A stretch of 64,000 bases of DNA from Streptomyces sp. NBC_01224 (GTDB lineage Bacteria > Actinomycetota > Actinomycetes > Streptomycetales > Streptomycetaceae), in the NCBI RefSeq assembly GCF_036002945.1, contig NZ_CP108529.1, positions 2,852,001 through 2,916,000 of the forward strand. The letters run 5' to 3'. Of this stretch, positions 1 to 7,221 are shown piece after piece. The position numbers and the translations under genes were made by a program. The stretch's first letter is position 1. Each line of letters begins with the position of its first letter. The notes beneath the pieces were generated by a model. That model was not told where the DNA came from, did not search any database, and saw only the letters and a program-made list of their open reading frames with translations.

Positions 1-23
1 CGGGACCGGGGAGAGAGACGTCG

Positions 24-662
24 ATGGACGACACACTGGCAAAGATCCTGGCGGCTGCGGCGCACGGGCGGTTTCCCCCGCCGGACGGGTCCACGACGGT
101 GGTGGGGCAGCCCGGCACCCGGGATGCGGGAGTACTGGCGTTCACCGCGCACTCGGTGGTGTTCACCGACGAGGATCCGGGGTGGGTGCGGGCCGTGCTG
201 GCCGCCACCCCCGGTGACGCGCTCGCCGCGACGATGAATCCGTACTTCCTGAGCGCGCTGCTGGCCCGGAGCGGCCGGCACATGAGCACCATCGATCTGC
301 TGACGGTCGCGGACGCGCTGCCGGGCGAGCCGGAGATAGCGCTGCGGGAGATCAAGGACCCGGAGCATCCTCGGGTGGCACGGGCGATGAAGTACCGCGA
401 CGAGGTGCGGGTCTGGTCCGCCGACGGCGGTGTGGTGGTCCTCGGCCGGGGAGTCGCGGGGCGCTGGGAGGCCGCGGTCGAGGTGGCCGAGGAGGCGCGC
501 GGCCGGCGGCTGGGGGAACGGCTGGCGCGGGCGGCCCGGCATCTGGTGCCGGACGCGGTGGTGTGGGCGCAGCAGTCGCCGGGGAACGCCCGCAGTGTGC
601 GGACGTTCCAGGCGGCGGGCTACCGGCCGGTGGGCGCGGAGGCCCTGTTGGTCGCCGGCTGA
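24..662 (+). CDS. GNAT-family N-acetyltransferase
   Basis: A 212-residue protein whose C-terminal half looks like a GNAT fold. The motif ARGRRLGERLA near residue 160 fits the acetyl-CoA pyrophosphate loop, and ARSVRTFQAAGYRPVG near residues 190-205 fits the last helix and strand of the family. The N-terminal 90 residues are a less conserved cap, as in many actinobacterial members. Such enzymes move an acetyl group from acetyl-CoA to an amine; the substrate cannot be read from sequence. A purine-rich GGGGAGAGAG lies about eight bases before the ATG. The next gene is convergent, so this one probably stands alone or ends an operon that begins before the window. Confidence 0.8.
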   Translation: MDDTLAKILAAAAHGRFPPPDGSTTVVGQPGTRDAGVLAFTAHSVVFTDEDPGWVRAVLAATPGDALAATMNPYFLSALLARSGRHMSTIDLLTVADALPGEPEIALREIKDPEHPRVARAMKYRDEVRVWSADGGVVVLGRGVAGRWEAAVEVAEEARGRRLGERLARAARHLVPDAVVWAQQSPGNARSVRTFQAAGYRPVGAEALLVAG

Positions 663-710
663 GTGTTCAACGGGCCGGCGGGGTCACGGCTCGTGGCTGA
701 CGCCGGGCCG

Positions 711-1868
711 TCAGCGGAAGACGCCGGTGTGGCCGAGTGAGTAGCGGCCCGGCTGCGGGTAGACGGCGAGTCCGTGCGGGCCCCTGCCCACCGGGATCCG
801 GGCGAGCTGCTTGCCGCTGGTGGTGTCGATCGCGTACACCTCGGAGTTGTAACGCCCGCTCAGCCAGAGGACCTTGCCGTCCGCCGAGACTCCGCCCATG
901 TCGGGGCTGCCGCCGTTCGGCAGGCGCCATTTCTTCGCCAGTTTGCGCTGTGCGAAGTCGAAGACGGAGATGGAGCCCTCGCCCCGGTTGGAGATGTACA
1001 TCTCCTTGGAGTCGCGGCTGACGTAGAGGCCGTGGGCACCCTTGCCGGTGGGCAGCAGCTTCGGGGTGGTGAACTTCTTCCCGTCCAGCACCCACACCCC
1101 GTTGGCCATCATGTCCGCGATGTAGAACGTGCCGCCGTCGGGTGACAGCTTCACGTCCTGTGGCATCGCGCCCTTGAACGGCAGCTTCTGCCGGCCGACG
1201 ACCTTCATCCGCGCCGTGTCGACCTTGAGGAGTTCGCCGGAGAACTCGCAGGAGACGATGAAGTACCGGCCGTCCATGGAGAAGTCGGCGTGGTTGACGC
1301 CCGCGCAGCTGACCGGGACGGCCTTGGCCGTCTTCATGGTGTGGGCGTCGCGGAAGACCAATTGGCGGTCCATCGAGGCCATCACCACGGCGTACTTGCC
1401 GTCCGGTGTGAAGTAGAGGTTGTACGGGTCGGAGACGGGCATCGTGCGGCTCACCTTCCCGGTGGCCGGATCGATGGCCGTGAGGCTGTCACCGATGTCG
1501 TTGTTGACCCAGAGGGTCTTCAGGTCCCAGGACGGGACGACGTGCTGCGGCTGGCGGCCGACCTTGATGGTCTGGATGACCTTGTACGTCGCGGGATCGA
1601 TCACCGACACCGTGTCGGAGTTGGTGTTGGGGACGTACACCCGGGACGGGAAGTCCTTGACGACCGGGGAGAGCTTCCCCGGCCGGTCGGCCGCGTAGAC
1701 GTCCTTGGCGTCGAGCACCGGTGGCATGCCGGGCAGCGCGGGTTTCGCTCTGACGGACGGTGCGGCGGCCTCGGCGTTCCCCTTCTCGGCGGAAGTGCCG
1801 CAGCCGGTGAGTACCGCCAGCAGGACGCCCCCGAGCAGGGCCGCGGTGAGCTTGGTGGAGGGAGGCAT
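711..1868 (-). CDS. YVTN-type beta-propeller lipoprotein
   Basis: A 385-residue exported protein. The first 23 residues are a lipoprotein signal ending in the lipobox LTGC (Cys23), so the protein should be anchored to the outer face of the membrane. Repeats of the YVTN/NHL propeller type follow, for example SRVYVPNTNSDTVSVIDPAT and LWVNNDIGDSLTAIDPATGKV, giving roughly seven blades. Such propellers are usually binding scaffolds; no catalytic motif is visible. The ATG was chosen because it directly precedes the signal peptide and overlaps the stop of the upstream deacetylase-like gene by one base (TGATG). The frame stays open far upstream, but that part is only the antisense shadow of the neighbour. 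It probably works with the NodB-like lipoprotein encoded just before it. Confidence 0.85.
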   Translation of the reverse strand: MPPSTKLTAALLGGVLLAVLTGCGTSAEKGNAEAAAPSVRAKPALPGMPPVLDAKDVYAADRPGKLSPVVKDFPSRVYVPNTNSDTVSVIDPATYKVIQTIKVGRQPQHVVPSWDLKTLWVNNDIGDSLTAIDPATGKVSRTMPVSDPYNLYFTPDGKYAVVMASMDRQLVFRDAHTMKTAKAVPVSCAGVNHADFSMDGRYFIVSCEFSGELLKVDTARMKVVGRQKLPFKGAMPQDVKLSPDGGTFYIADMMANGVWVLDGKKFTTPKLLPTGKGAHGLYVSRDSKEMYISNRGEGSISVFDFAQRKLAKKWRLPNGGSPDMGGVSADGKVLWLSGRYNSEVYAIDTTSGKQLARIPVGRGPHGLAVYPQPGRYSLGHTGVFR

Positions 1869-2689
1869 CACGTCAGCAGCTCCGTGGTCGTCACCGCGCG
1901 CAGTCGGCGGCGGTCGATTTCGGTGAGGAGGAGAGGCAGGGCGGCGACCGTGTCCGCGTAGCCGAAATGCAGGCTCACCACCGATCCGTTGCGGATCTCC
2001 CCGGCCACCTTGCGGGTGACGGCCGCGGCGCCGGGAGAGGTGAAGTCGAGGGAGTCCACGTCGTACGAGAGGACGTGCGGATAGCCGGCCCTGGCGGCGA
2101 GCCGCTGGACGAGCGGGGTGGCGTACCGGGTGCGGGAGGGCCTGAACCAGGTGCCGATGGAGCCGGTGAGCCGGCGCAGCCGCTGGGCGCAGCCGGTGAT
2201 CTCCGCGTACGCCTCGGCCTCGCCCATCGAGGAGATGTCGATGTGGCGCTGGGTGTGGTTGCCGAGGTCGTGGCCGCCGTCGAGGATGCGGCGGGCCATC
2301 TCGGGGTGTTCGTCCAGCCAGCTGCCGACGGCGAGGACGGTGATCCGGGCGTGGGCCCGTTCGGCCTCGGCGAGTACGGTCCGGGCGATGGCGGGGTCGC
2401 CCTGGCCGTGGAAGGTGAGGGCGACGCGGGCGCGGTCGCGGGGGCCGTGGTCGATCTGGGCCGGCTGCCCGGGGAAGCGGTGCGGGTCGGGCGCGGGGTG
2501 CGGGATCGCGGGCCGGGTGGTCGCGGTGACAGGGTGCTTCGGGCTCACTGCGGTCGGGACGGTTCTGGCCGACGTACCGGCGGCGTCGCCGCGGTCCACG
2601 CATCCGGCGGTGAGGGCACCGGCGATGGCAGCCCCTGCTCCCGCGCGCAGAGCGCTGCGGCGGTGCACCGGTGTGTCGGAGGCGTTCAT
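1868..2689 (-). CDS. NodB-like polysaccharide deacetylase-family lipoprotein with altered motif 1
   Basis: A 273-residue protein starting MNASDTPVHRR. A twin-arginine pair and the lipobox LTAGC (Cys30) suggest a Tat-exported lipoprotein. The NodB fold is visible: the metal histidines are in NHTQRH (His145, His149), an FRPSRTR segment stands for motif 3, DVDSLDF for motif 4 and SLHFG for motif 5. Motif 1, normally TFDDGP with the catalytic base and metal Asp, reads TFHGQGD here (residues 92-98). Deacetylase activity is therefore uncertain; I recall the same TFHGQGD variant in other Streptomyces proteins. The ATG at 2689 is preferred over an in-frame start further upstream because the signal peptide starts there. 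It is translationally coupled to the YVTN lipoprotein. Confidence 0.8.
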   Translation of the reverse strand: MNASDTPVHRRSALRAGAGAAIAGALTAGCVDRGDAAGTSARTVPTAVSPKHPVTATTRPAIPHPAPDPHRFPGQPAQIDHGPRDRARVALTFHGQGDPAIARTVLAEAERAHARITVLAVGSWLDEHPEMARRILDGGHDLGNHTQRHIDISSMGEAEAYAEITGCAQRLRRLTGSIGTWFRPSRTRYATPLVQRLAARAGYPHVLSYDVDSLDFTSPGAAAVTRKVAGEIRNGSVVSLHFGYADTVAALPLLLTEIDRRRLRAVTTTELLT

Positions 2690-3048
2690 GTGAAGAACAG
2701 TAGGGGCAAAGTGGATAAACACTGACAATATATAGGCATTTGGGTGACACGAATGAATCACCCGCCGAATCTCATAAATATTCATGGTTTTCCAGGCAAG
2801 TGACCCATAACACCTGCGATTCACTTGCGGAATGTCGCACCATGACAGCGAATGCCCTTTTTGCGCCTTTGGCGGCGAGGTCGCCCGTCTGCCATAGTCG
2901 ATGACACGACCGCATCGACCCGAGCTCGGTCGTCACAAGCGGCCGTGAACACACCCCCCATTTCACGGCCCCCACACAGCAGCCCCCGAAGCGCCGCACC
3001 ACGGCAGACCGGGGGCTTCTGTGCATCCGGGCACGGGCCCGCCGGGGA
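2690..3048. other. Intergenic region with an AT-rich promoter zone and two hairpins
   Basis: No convincing gene is seen. Bases 2700-2790 are unusually AT-rich for this genome (TATATA-like stretches) and probably hold the promoter of the leftward deacetylase-propeller operon. Near the other end two hairpins lie just beyond the stop of the leftward ATPase gene: arms 2941-2949/2962-2970 (9 bp, 12-base loop) and 2981-2988/3010-3017 (8 bp). They probably terminate that gene. Confidence 0.5.
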
Positions 3049-3675
3049 TCAGCGGTCGGAGATCCGCATCTCGAACCAGGTGGTCTTGCCGCGCGGCAAC
3101 AGATCCACGCCCCACCGGTCGGAGAGCTTGTCGACGAGGAAAAGCCCCCGGCCGCTGATGTCCATCTCCTGGACGGGCATCAGACACGGCAGTCCACGCG
3201 AGGGATCGCGCACCTCGATCCGGATCCATCCGCGGCGGCGCAGCATCCGTAACCCGAAAACCCGGGCGCCGGTGTGCCGTACCGCGTTGCCGACGAGCTC
3301 CGAGACGAGCAGCACGGCGTATTCGGCGGTATGCGCGGAGAGCGCCCACTGGCGCAGCACCACACACGAGGTGAGCCTTCGGGCGGTGGCCGCGGACTCC
3401 GGGCGGGACGGCAGCCGGACTTCACCCTCCGCCGGGTTTCCGAACAACTCCAGTGCTTTGAACGCCTGTTCGTCATCGACCGCCGGAATCCAGCGTGCCG
3501 CTGTCGCACCGCTGCGCGGTCGCGGCTGTTCCACACCCTCCAGGCCCGCCATGCACACCATCATGGCCGCAAGACGAGCGCTCCGGGGCCGTTCCAAAGG
3601 AATCCGCACCCCGGAATGCATCATTCCGGAGAGGTCGGTAGGCATATGCCAGTGGCAGAATGCGGCTCGACGCAC
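3049..3675 (-). CDS. RsbW-like ATP-binding protein (HATPase_c, anti-sigma type)
   Basis: Up to 208 residues. The C-terminal 130 residues carry the GHKL ATPase boxes of small Streptomyces anti-sigma/serine kinase proteins: ELVGNAVRHTG (N box), a DPSRGLP segment in place of the G1 box, and GRGLFLVDKLSDRWG (G2 box). Proteins of this kind bind ATP and may phosphorylate anti-anti-sigma factors or sequester a sigma factor, but hundreds exist per genome and most have no known partner. The start is uncertain: the GTG at 3675 and several internal ATG codons (such as MPTDLS and MMHSG) lack a good ribosome site. The domain itself only requires the region from about residue 45. It is monocistronic, with hairpins downstream. 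Confidence 0.75.
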   Translation of the reverse strand: MRRAAFCHWHMPTDLSGMMHSGVRIPLERPRSARLAAMMVCMAGLEGVEQPRPRSGATAARWIPAVDDEQAFKALELFGNPAEGEVRLPSRPESAATARRLTSCVVLRQWALSAHTAEYAVLLVSELVGNAVRHTGARVFGLRMLRRRGWIRIEVRDPSRGLPCLMPVQEMDISGRGLFLVDKLSDRWGVDLLPRGKTTWFEMRISDR

Positions 3676-3815
3676 CCACTCCGACCTGCACAGATAACGC
3701 CTCCGAGCGAGGTTGCCAGCCCCTTCGGCCGGCCGGGCCTCAAGGTTCTCTTAAGGCCCAGCCAATCCGCCCGCACGGATGAACCCGCGTCACTCTGTGC
3801 CCAACTGGCGTTCGG

Positions 3816-4583
3816 TCAGAGGAACTTGGCCTTGCCCGGACCCTCTTCCACAAAGCTGCGCATACCGCGCTCCCGGTCCTCGGTGGCGAACAGACCTGCG
3901 AACCAATTCCGCTCGATCGTGAGCCCGGTGTCGATGTCCGTCTCCAGGCCGGCATCGACGGATTCCTTGGCGGCGCGCAGCGCGAGGGCGGGCCCCTTCG
4001 CCAGCTTGGCGGCCCAGGCATGCGCCTGCTCGTACACCTCGGCCGCGGGCACCACGCGGTCCACCAGACCGATCGTCAGGGCCTCCTCGGCCTTCACATG
4101 GCGGCCGGTGAAGATCAGGTCCTTGGCCCGGGAGGGGCCGATCAGCCGGGCGAGGCGCTGGGTGCCGCCCGCTCCGGGGATCAGTCCGAGCAGGATCTCG
4201 GGCTGGCCCAGCCTGGCGTTGTCGGCGGCGATCCGGAAGTCGGCACAGAGCGCCAGCTCGCAGCCGCCGCCCAGCGCGTAGCCGGTGACTGCGGCGACGA
4301 CAGGCTTGGGGATCCGGGCCACCGCGGTGAAGGATTCCTGCAGCGCCTTGGACCGTACGACCATCGCCGTGTGGTCCATCGCCTGCATCTCCTTGATGTC
4401 CGCGCCCGCCGCGAACACCTTCTCGCCGCCGTAGAGGACCACGGCACGCACATCGTCGCGCCGGGTCGCCTCTTCGGCGAGTTCACGCAGCCGGTCCTGG
4501 GTGGCGACATCCAGGGCGTTCATGGGCGGACGGTCCAGCAGGATCGTGCCGACGCCGTCACTTACTTCGAGGGTTGCGGTCAT
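3816..4583 (-). CDS. Enoyl-CoA hydratase/isomerase family protein
   Basis: A 255-residue crotonase-fold enzyme that would add water to trans-2-enoyl-CoA in fatty-acid or amino-acid breakdown. AAGADIKEM (about residues 58-66) forms part of the CoA-binding/oxyanion site and ALGGGCELALCADFRIA is the family signature. QPEILLGLIPGAGGTQRL carries the first catalytic glutamate. The position of the second catalytic Glu of rat hydratase is Asp here (GPSRAKDLIFTG), so rate or substrate may differ. The length is typical. The start has no competitor, and a long hairpin upstream separates it from the transpeptidase gene on the same strand. Confidence 0.88.
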   Translation of the reverse strand: MTATLEVSDGVGTILLDRPPMNALDVATQDRLRELAEEATRRDDVRAVVLYGGEKVFAAGADIKEMQAMDHTAMVVRSKALQESFTAVARIPKPVVAAVTGYALGGGCELALCADFRIAADNARLGQPEILLGLIPGAGGTQRLARLIGPSRAKDLIFTGRHVKAEEALTIGLVDRVVPAAEVYEQAHAWAAKLAKGPALALRAAKESVDAGLETDIDTGLTIERNWFAGLFATEDRERGMRSFVEEGPGKAKFL

Positions 4584-4608
4584 GAGAGGCAGGTTAACCG
4601 GGGCTAAC

Positions 4609-4653
4609 GCGAGCGGGCCCGGTGCTGTTGGTCACAGCACCGGGCCCGCTCGC
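4609..4653 (-). terminator. Perfect 19-bp stem-loop terminator
   Basis: Arms 4609-4627 and 4635-4653 pair perfectly over 19 bp around a 7-base loop. They lie 18 bases beyond the stop of the leftward L,D-transpeptidase gene and before the hydratase start, so this is most likely the transpeptidase terminator. There is no T-run, as is usual in this genus. Confidence 0.8.
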
Positions 4654-4670
4654 TCTCCGTACGACGCGAG

Positions 4671-5924
4671 CTACTTGGTCCACTCCGACCAGGACATGTT
4701 CCAGCCGTTGAGGCCGTTGTCCGGCTGGATCGTCCTGTCCCGCGAGTTCTTCACGACCACTACGTCGCCGATGAGCGAGTTGTCGAAGAACCAGGCCGCC
4801 GAGGTCTTCTTGCTCCAGGCACCACGCACGTCCTGGAGACCGACGCAGCCATGGCTGGTGTTGGCCGAGCCGAAGACACCGGAGCCACCCCAGTAGTTGC
4901 CGTGGATGAAGGTGCCCGAGGTGGACAGGCGCATCGCGTGCGGCACGTCCTTGATGTCGTACTCGCCCCCGAAGCCGACGGTGTCACCATTCATCCGGGT
5001 CACCTTGAGCTTCTCGCTGATGACCATCTGGCCGTTGTACGTGGTGGTCGCCGGGGCACCCGCCGAGATCGGGATGTCCTTGATCTGCTTGCCGTCGCGG
5101 ACGACCTTCATCCGGTGCGTGCTCGCGTCGACGGTACTGACCTGCCTGCGGCCGATGGTGAAGGAGATCGTCTTGGCCTGCTTGCCGTAGACGCCCGGTC
5201 GCCCCTCGACGCCGTCGAGGTTGAGCTTCACGGTCACCTTGGTTCCCGCGGCCCAGTAATCCTCGGGGCGGAAGTCGAGGCGGTCGTTGCCGAACCAGTG
5301 GCCTTCGATCGGTACGGAAGGCTCGGCCGTCACCTTGATGGCGTTCTCGACCGCTGCCGGGTCGGTGATGCCACGGGTGAAGTGGATCGAGACGGGCATG
5401 CCGACGCCGACCGTGGAACCGTCCTCCGGGGTGTACTGCCCGATGAAGGTGTTCTGCGGGACCAGCGTCGTGAAGCTGGTGTCCTTCGCCGATTCACGGC
5501 CCTTCGCGTCCTTGGCGACCGCGTGCACCTTGTACTTGGTCGCCGCGGCCAGATGCTGGTCCGGTGTCCAGCTCGTGCCGTCCGCCGCGATCTTCCCCTC
5601 GACCTCGGCGCCCTTGGGGTCGGCGACCTTCACCGTGGTCAGCTTCCCCTGCTCGGCGGAGATCTTCAGTGCCCCGCTGGTGGCGACGGAGTCCGCCCCG
5701 TCCTTCGGCGCAATGGTCACCACGGCCTGCGAGGCGGTGGTGTCGTCGACCTTCGACCCGCCCTTGCGGTCCTTGCCCGCACTGCCGGCGTCGTCTCCCC
5801 CGCCGCACGCCGTCACCAGCAACAGGAGCGCACCCAGTACCAGAGCCAGCAGTCCGGTGGCCCCTCGCCCACGCCGCCCGCTGTTCGCCCCGGCCGATGT
5901 CCCCGATATCGGCTGCCCGTTCAA
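4671..5924 (-). CDS. L,D-transpeptidase lipoprotein (two Ig-like domains plus YkuD domain)
   Basis: A 417-residue peptidoglycan cross-linking enzyme that would form 3-3 cross-links between diaminopimelate residues outside the membrane. It has a lipoprotein signal with lipobox VTAC (Cys40), then an acidic linker, two Ig-like domains (about 65-155 and 160-265) and a C-terminal YkuD catalytic domain. The catalytic signature is HGNYW...SHGCVGL, with Cys360 as nucleophile and the two histidines expected for the family. The start is probably TTG at 5924, about nine bases after GGGGAGA. A shorter paralogue lies directly upstream on the same strand. In actinobacteria such enzymes support apical wall growth and beta-lactam tolerance; the role here is inferred. 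Confidence 0.9.
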   Translation of the reverse strand: MNGQPISGTSAGANSGRRGRGATGLLALVLGALLLLVTACGGGDDAGSAGKDRKGGSKVDDTTASQAVVTIAPKDGADSVATSGALKISAEQGKLTTVKVADPKGAEVEGKIAADGTSWTPDQHLAAATKYKVHAVAKDAKGRESAKDTSFTTLVPQNTFIGQYTPEDGSTVGVGMPVSIHFTRGITDPAAVENAIKVTAEPSVPIEGHWFGNDRLDFRPEDYWAAGTKVTVKLNLDGVEGRPGVYGKQAKTISFTIGRRQVSTVDASTHRMKVVRDGKQIKDIPISAGAPATTTYNGQMVISEKLKVTRMNGDTVGFGGEYDIKDVPHAMRLSTSGTFIHGNYWGGSGVFGSANTSHGCVGLQDVRGAWSKKTSAAWFFDNSLIGDVVVVKNSRDRTIQPDNGLNGWNMSWSEWTK

Positions 5925-6183
5925 TGTGCTCGTCTCCCCTCACACGGCCTGGCCCCGCCAAGACCCCTGGGAGCCCGCAGGCCCCCGCCCCCGCGCGCTG
6001 CACATGCGCGCTCAGCGAAAGATAATCACACCGATCACGGGGAGATGACCCCGCGGATGTCACCGTTCAGTCCCAACTTGTTCCGGGACTTCGCCAGGTG
6101 ACACAGGGTACGGGTGCGGCGGGGCCGGCCGCCCTGCCCGTGTCCTGATCCGCCGGACAGGTCCTGGGGGATCCGACGGGGCC

Positions 6184-7068
6184 TCAGCTGAGGGCCGAGC
6201 CGGCCTTCCACCGGGTCCAGTTCAGATTCCAGCCTCCGAGCCCATTGTCCGGTGCCACCTGCTTGTCCTTGGAGTTGACGACCTCGATCACATCGCCGAT
6301 GAGTGTCCGGTCGAAGAACCAGGCGGCCGGGGTGGAGCTGCTGCCACCCTCCGCATCGAGCAGCCCGACGCAGCCGTGGCTGACGTTGGCCGAGCCGAAG
6401 ACGTCCTCGTCCGACCAGTAGTTGCCGTGCACGAAGGTGCCGGAATCGGTGAGCCGGAGGGCGTGCGGGACGTCCGAGATGTCGTACTCGCCGCCGAAGC
6501 CGACCGTGCGGCCGTCCATCCGGGTCACGTCGTACTTCTCGCTGACCACCATCTTCCCGTTGTACGTGTCCATCCCCGGGTAGCCCGCCGTGATCGGGAC
6601 CGTGGAGAGGAGCCGGCCGTCGCGGCGAACCTCCATCGTGTGCGCCGCGGCGTCGACCAGGGACGTGTGACGGGCCGAGCGGTTCCCGGCGCCGTCCAGG
6701 GCGACCGCGTCGACGCTGTACTTGGAAGCGAGCCTGAGCCGGTCCGTCTTCCCCCGGGGCGTCCAGGAGAGACCGTCGTGCGCGATCCGGCCCGGCACCT
6801 CCTGCCGCTGTGCGTCCTCGATCCGCGTCACCTTGACGCTCTCCAGCCGCCCGTCGGGGACCTTCACCTCCATCCGGCCGTCCGGACCGATGTTCTTCGC
6901 CCCGTCCAGCGGGGTGATCAGGATCGCTTCCTGCGGGGAGCGTGCCTTCCCACTGAGGATGGATCCGGCACCGGTGCATCCGCTCAGTACGGCCGATACG
7001 ACGAGCAGTCCTGCCCATGTCAGCACGGTGGCCGAGCTCGCCACCGCCCTCTTCGCTACGTGGTTCAC
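6184..7068 (-). CDS. L,D-transpeptidase lipoprotein lacking the second Ig-like domain
   Basis: A 294-residue paralogue of the neighbouring transpeptidase. It has a lipobox LSGC (Cys31), one Ig-like domain, then directly the YkuD domain with HGNYWS...SHGCVGL (Cys233) and the shared C-terminal GGWNLNWTRW. Compared with its neighbour it lacks about 110-120 residues: after NRSARHTS the sequence jumps to AAHTMEVRRDG, missing the whole second Ig-like domain. The GTG start at 7068 follows a GGGGGG run at the right spacing; the open frame continues far upstream only as an antisense shadow of glgX. It is divergent from glgX, with about 150 bases between them for both promoters. Confidence 0.88.
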   Translation of the reverse strand: MNHVAKRAVASSATVLTWAGLLVVSAVLSGCTGAGSILSGKARSPQEAILITPLDGAKNIGPDGRMEVKVPDGRLESVKVTRIEDAQRQEVPGRIAHDGLSWTPRGKTDRLRLASKYSVDAVALDGAGNRSARHTSLVDAAAHTMEVRRDGRLLSTVPITAGYPGMDTYNGKMVVSEKYDVTRMDGRTVGFGGEYDISDVPHALRLTDSGTFVHGNYWSDEDVFGSANVSHGCVGLLDAEGGSSSTPAAWFFDRTLIGDVIEVVNSKDKQVAPDNGLGGWNLNWTRWKAGSALS

Positions 7069-7221
7069 GTCCCCCCAACGATGGGGGCCGGTCGGGGGAA
7101 ACGTGAGTGCGGGCCCCCGCGTGGGCAGAACAGAGGGGAGGACCACACTCGGGGAGCCGCGGCCGGGACGCCGCGCGCTCCCTTTCGGTGCCGGTCCCCA
7201 CGAGCCGCGGGAGGCGAGCAG

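Noticed and set aside
2772..3026. 84-residue leftward ORF in the gap near 2.8 kb
   Set aside because: Poor codon bias, covers the promoter and hairpins, no ribosome site.
4851..6101. 416-codon rightward frame opposite the first L,D-transpeptidase
   Set aside because: Typical high-GC antisense shadow rich in Arg, Gly and Val; no domain, and the leftward frame has full catalytic motifs.
6376..7221. Open frame extending glgX 280 codons upstream
   Set aside because: It is antisense to the second L,D-transpeptidase, whose domains and lipobox are clear; a GTG with ribosome site at 7222 suits glgX.
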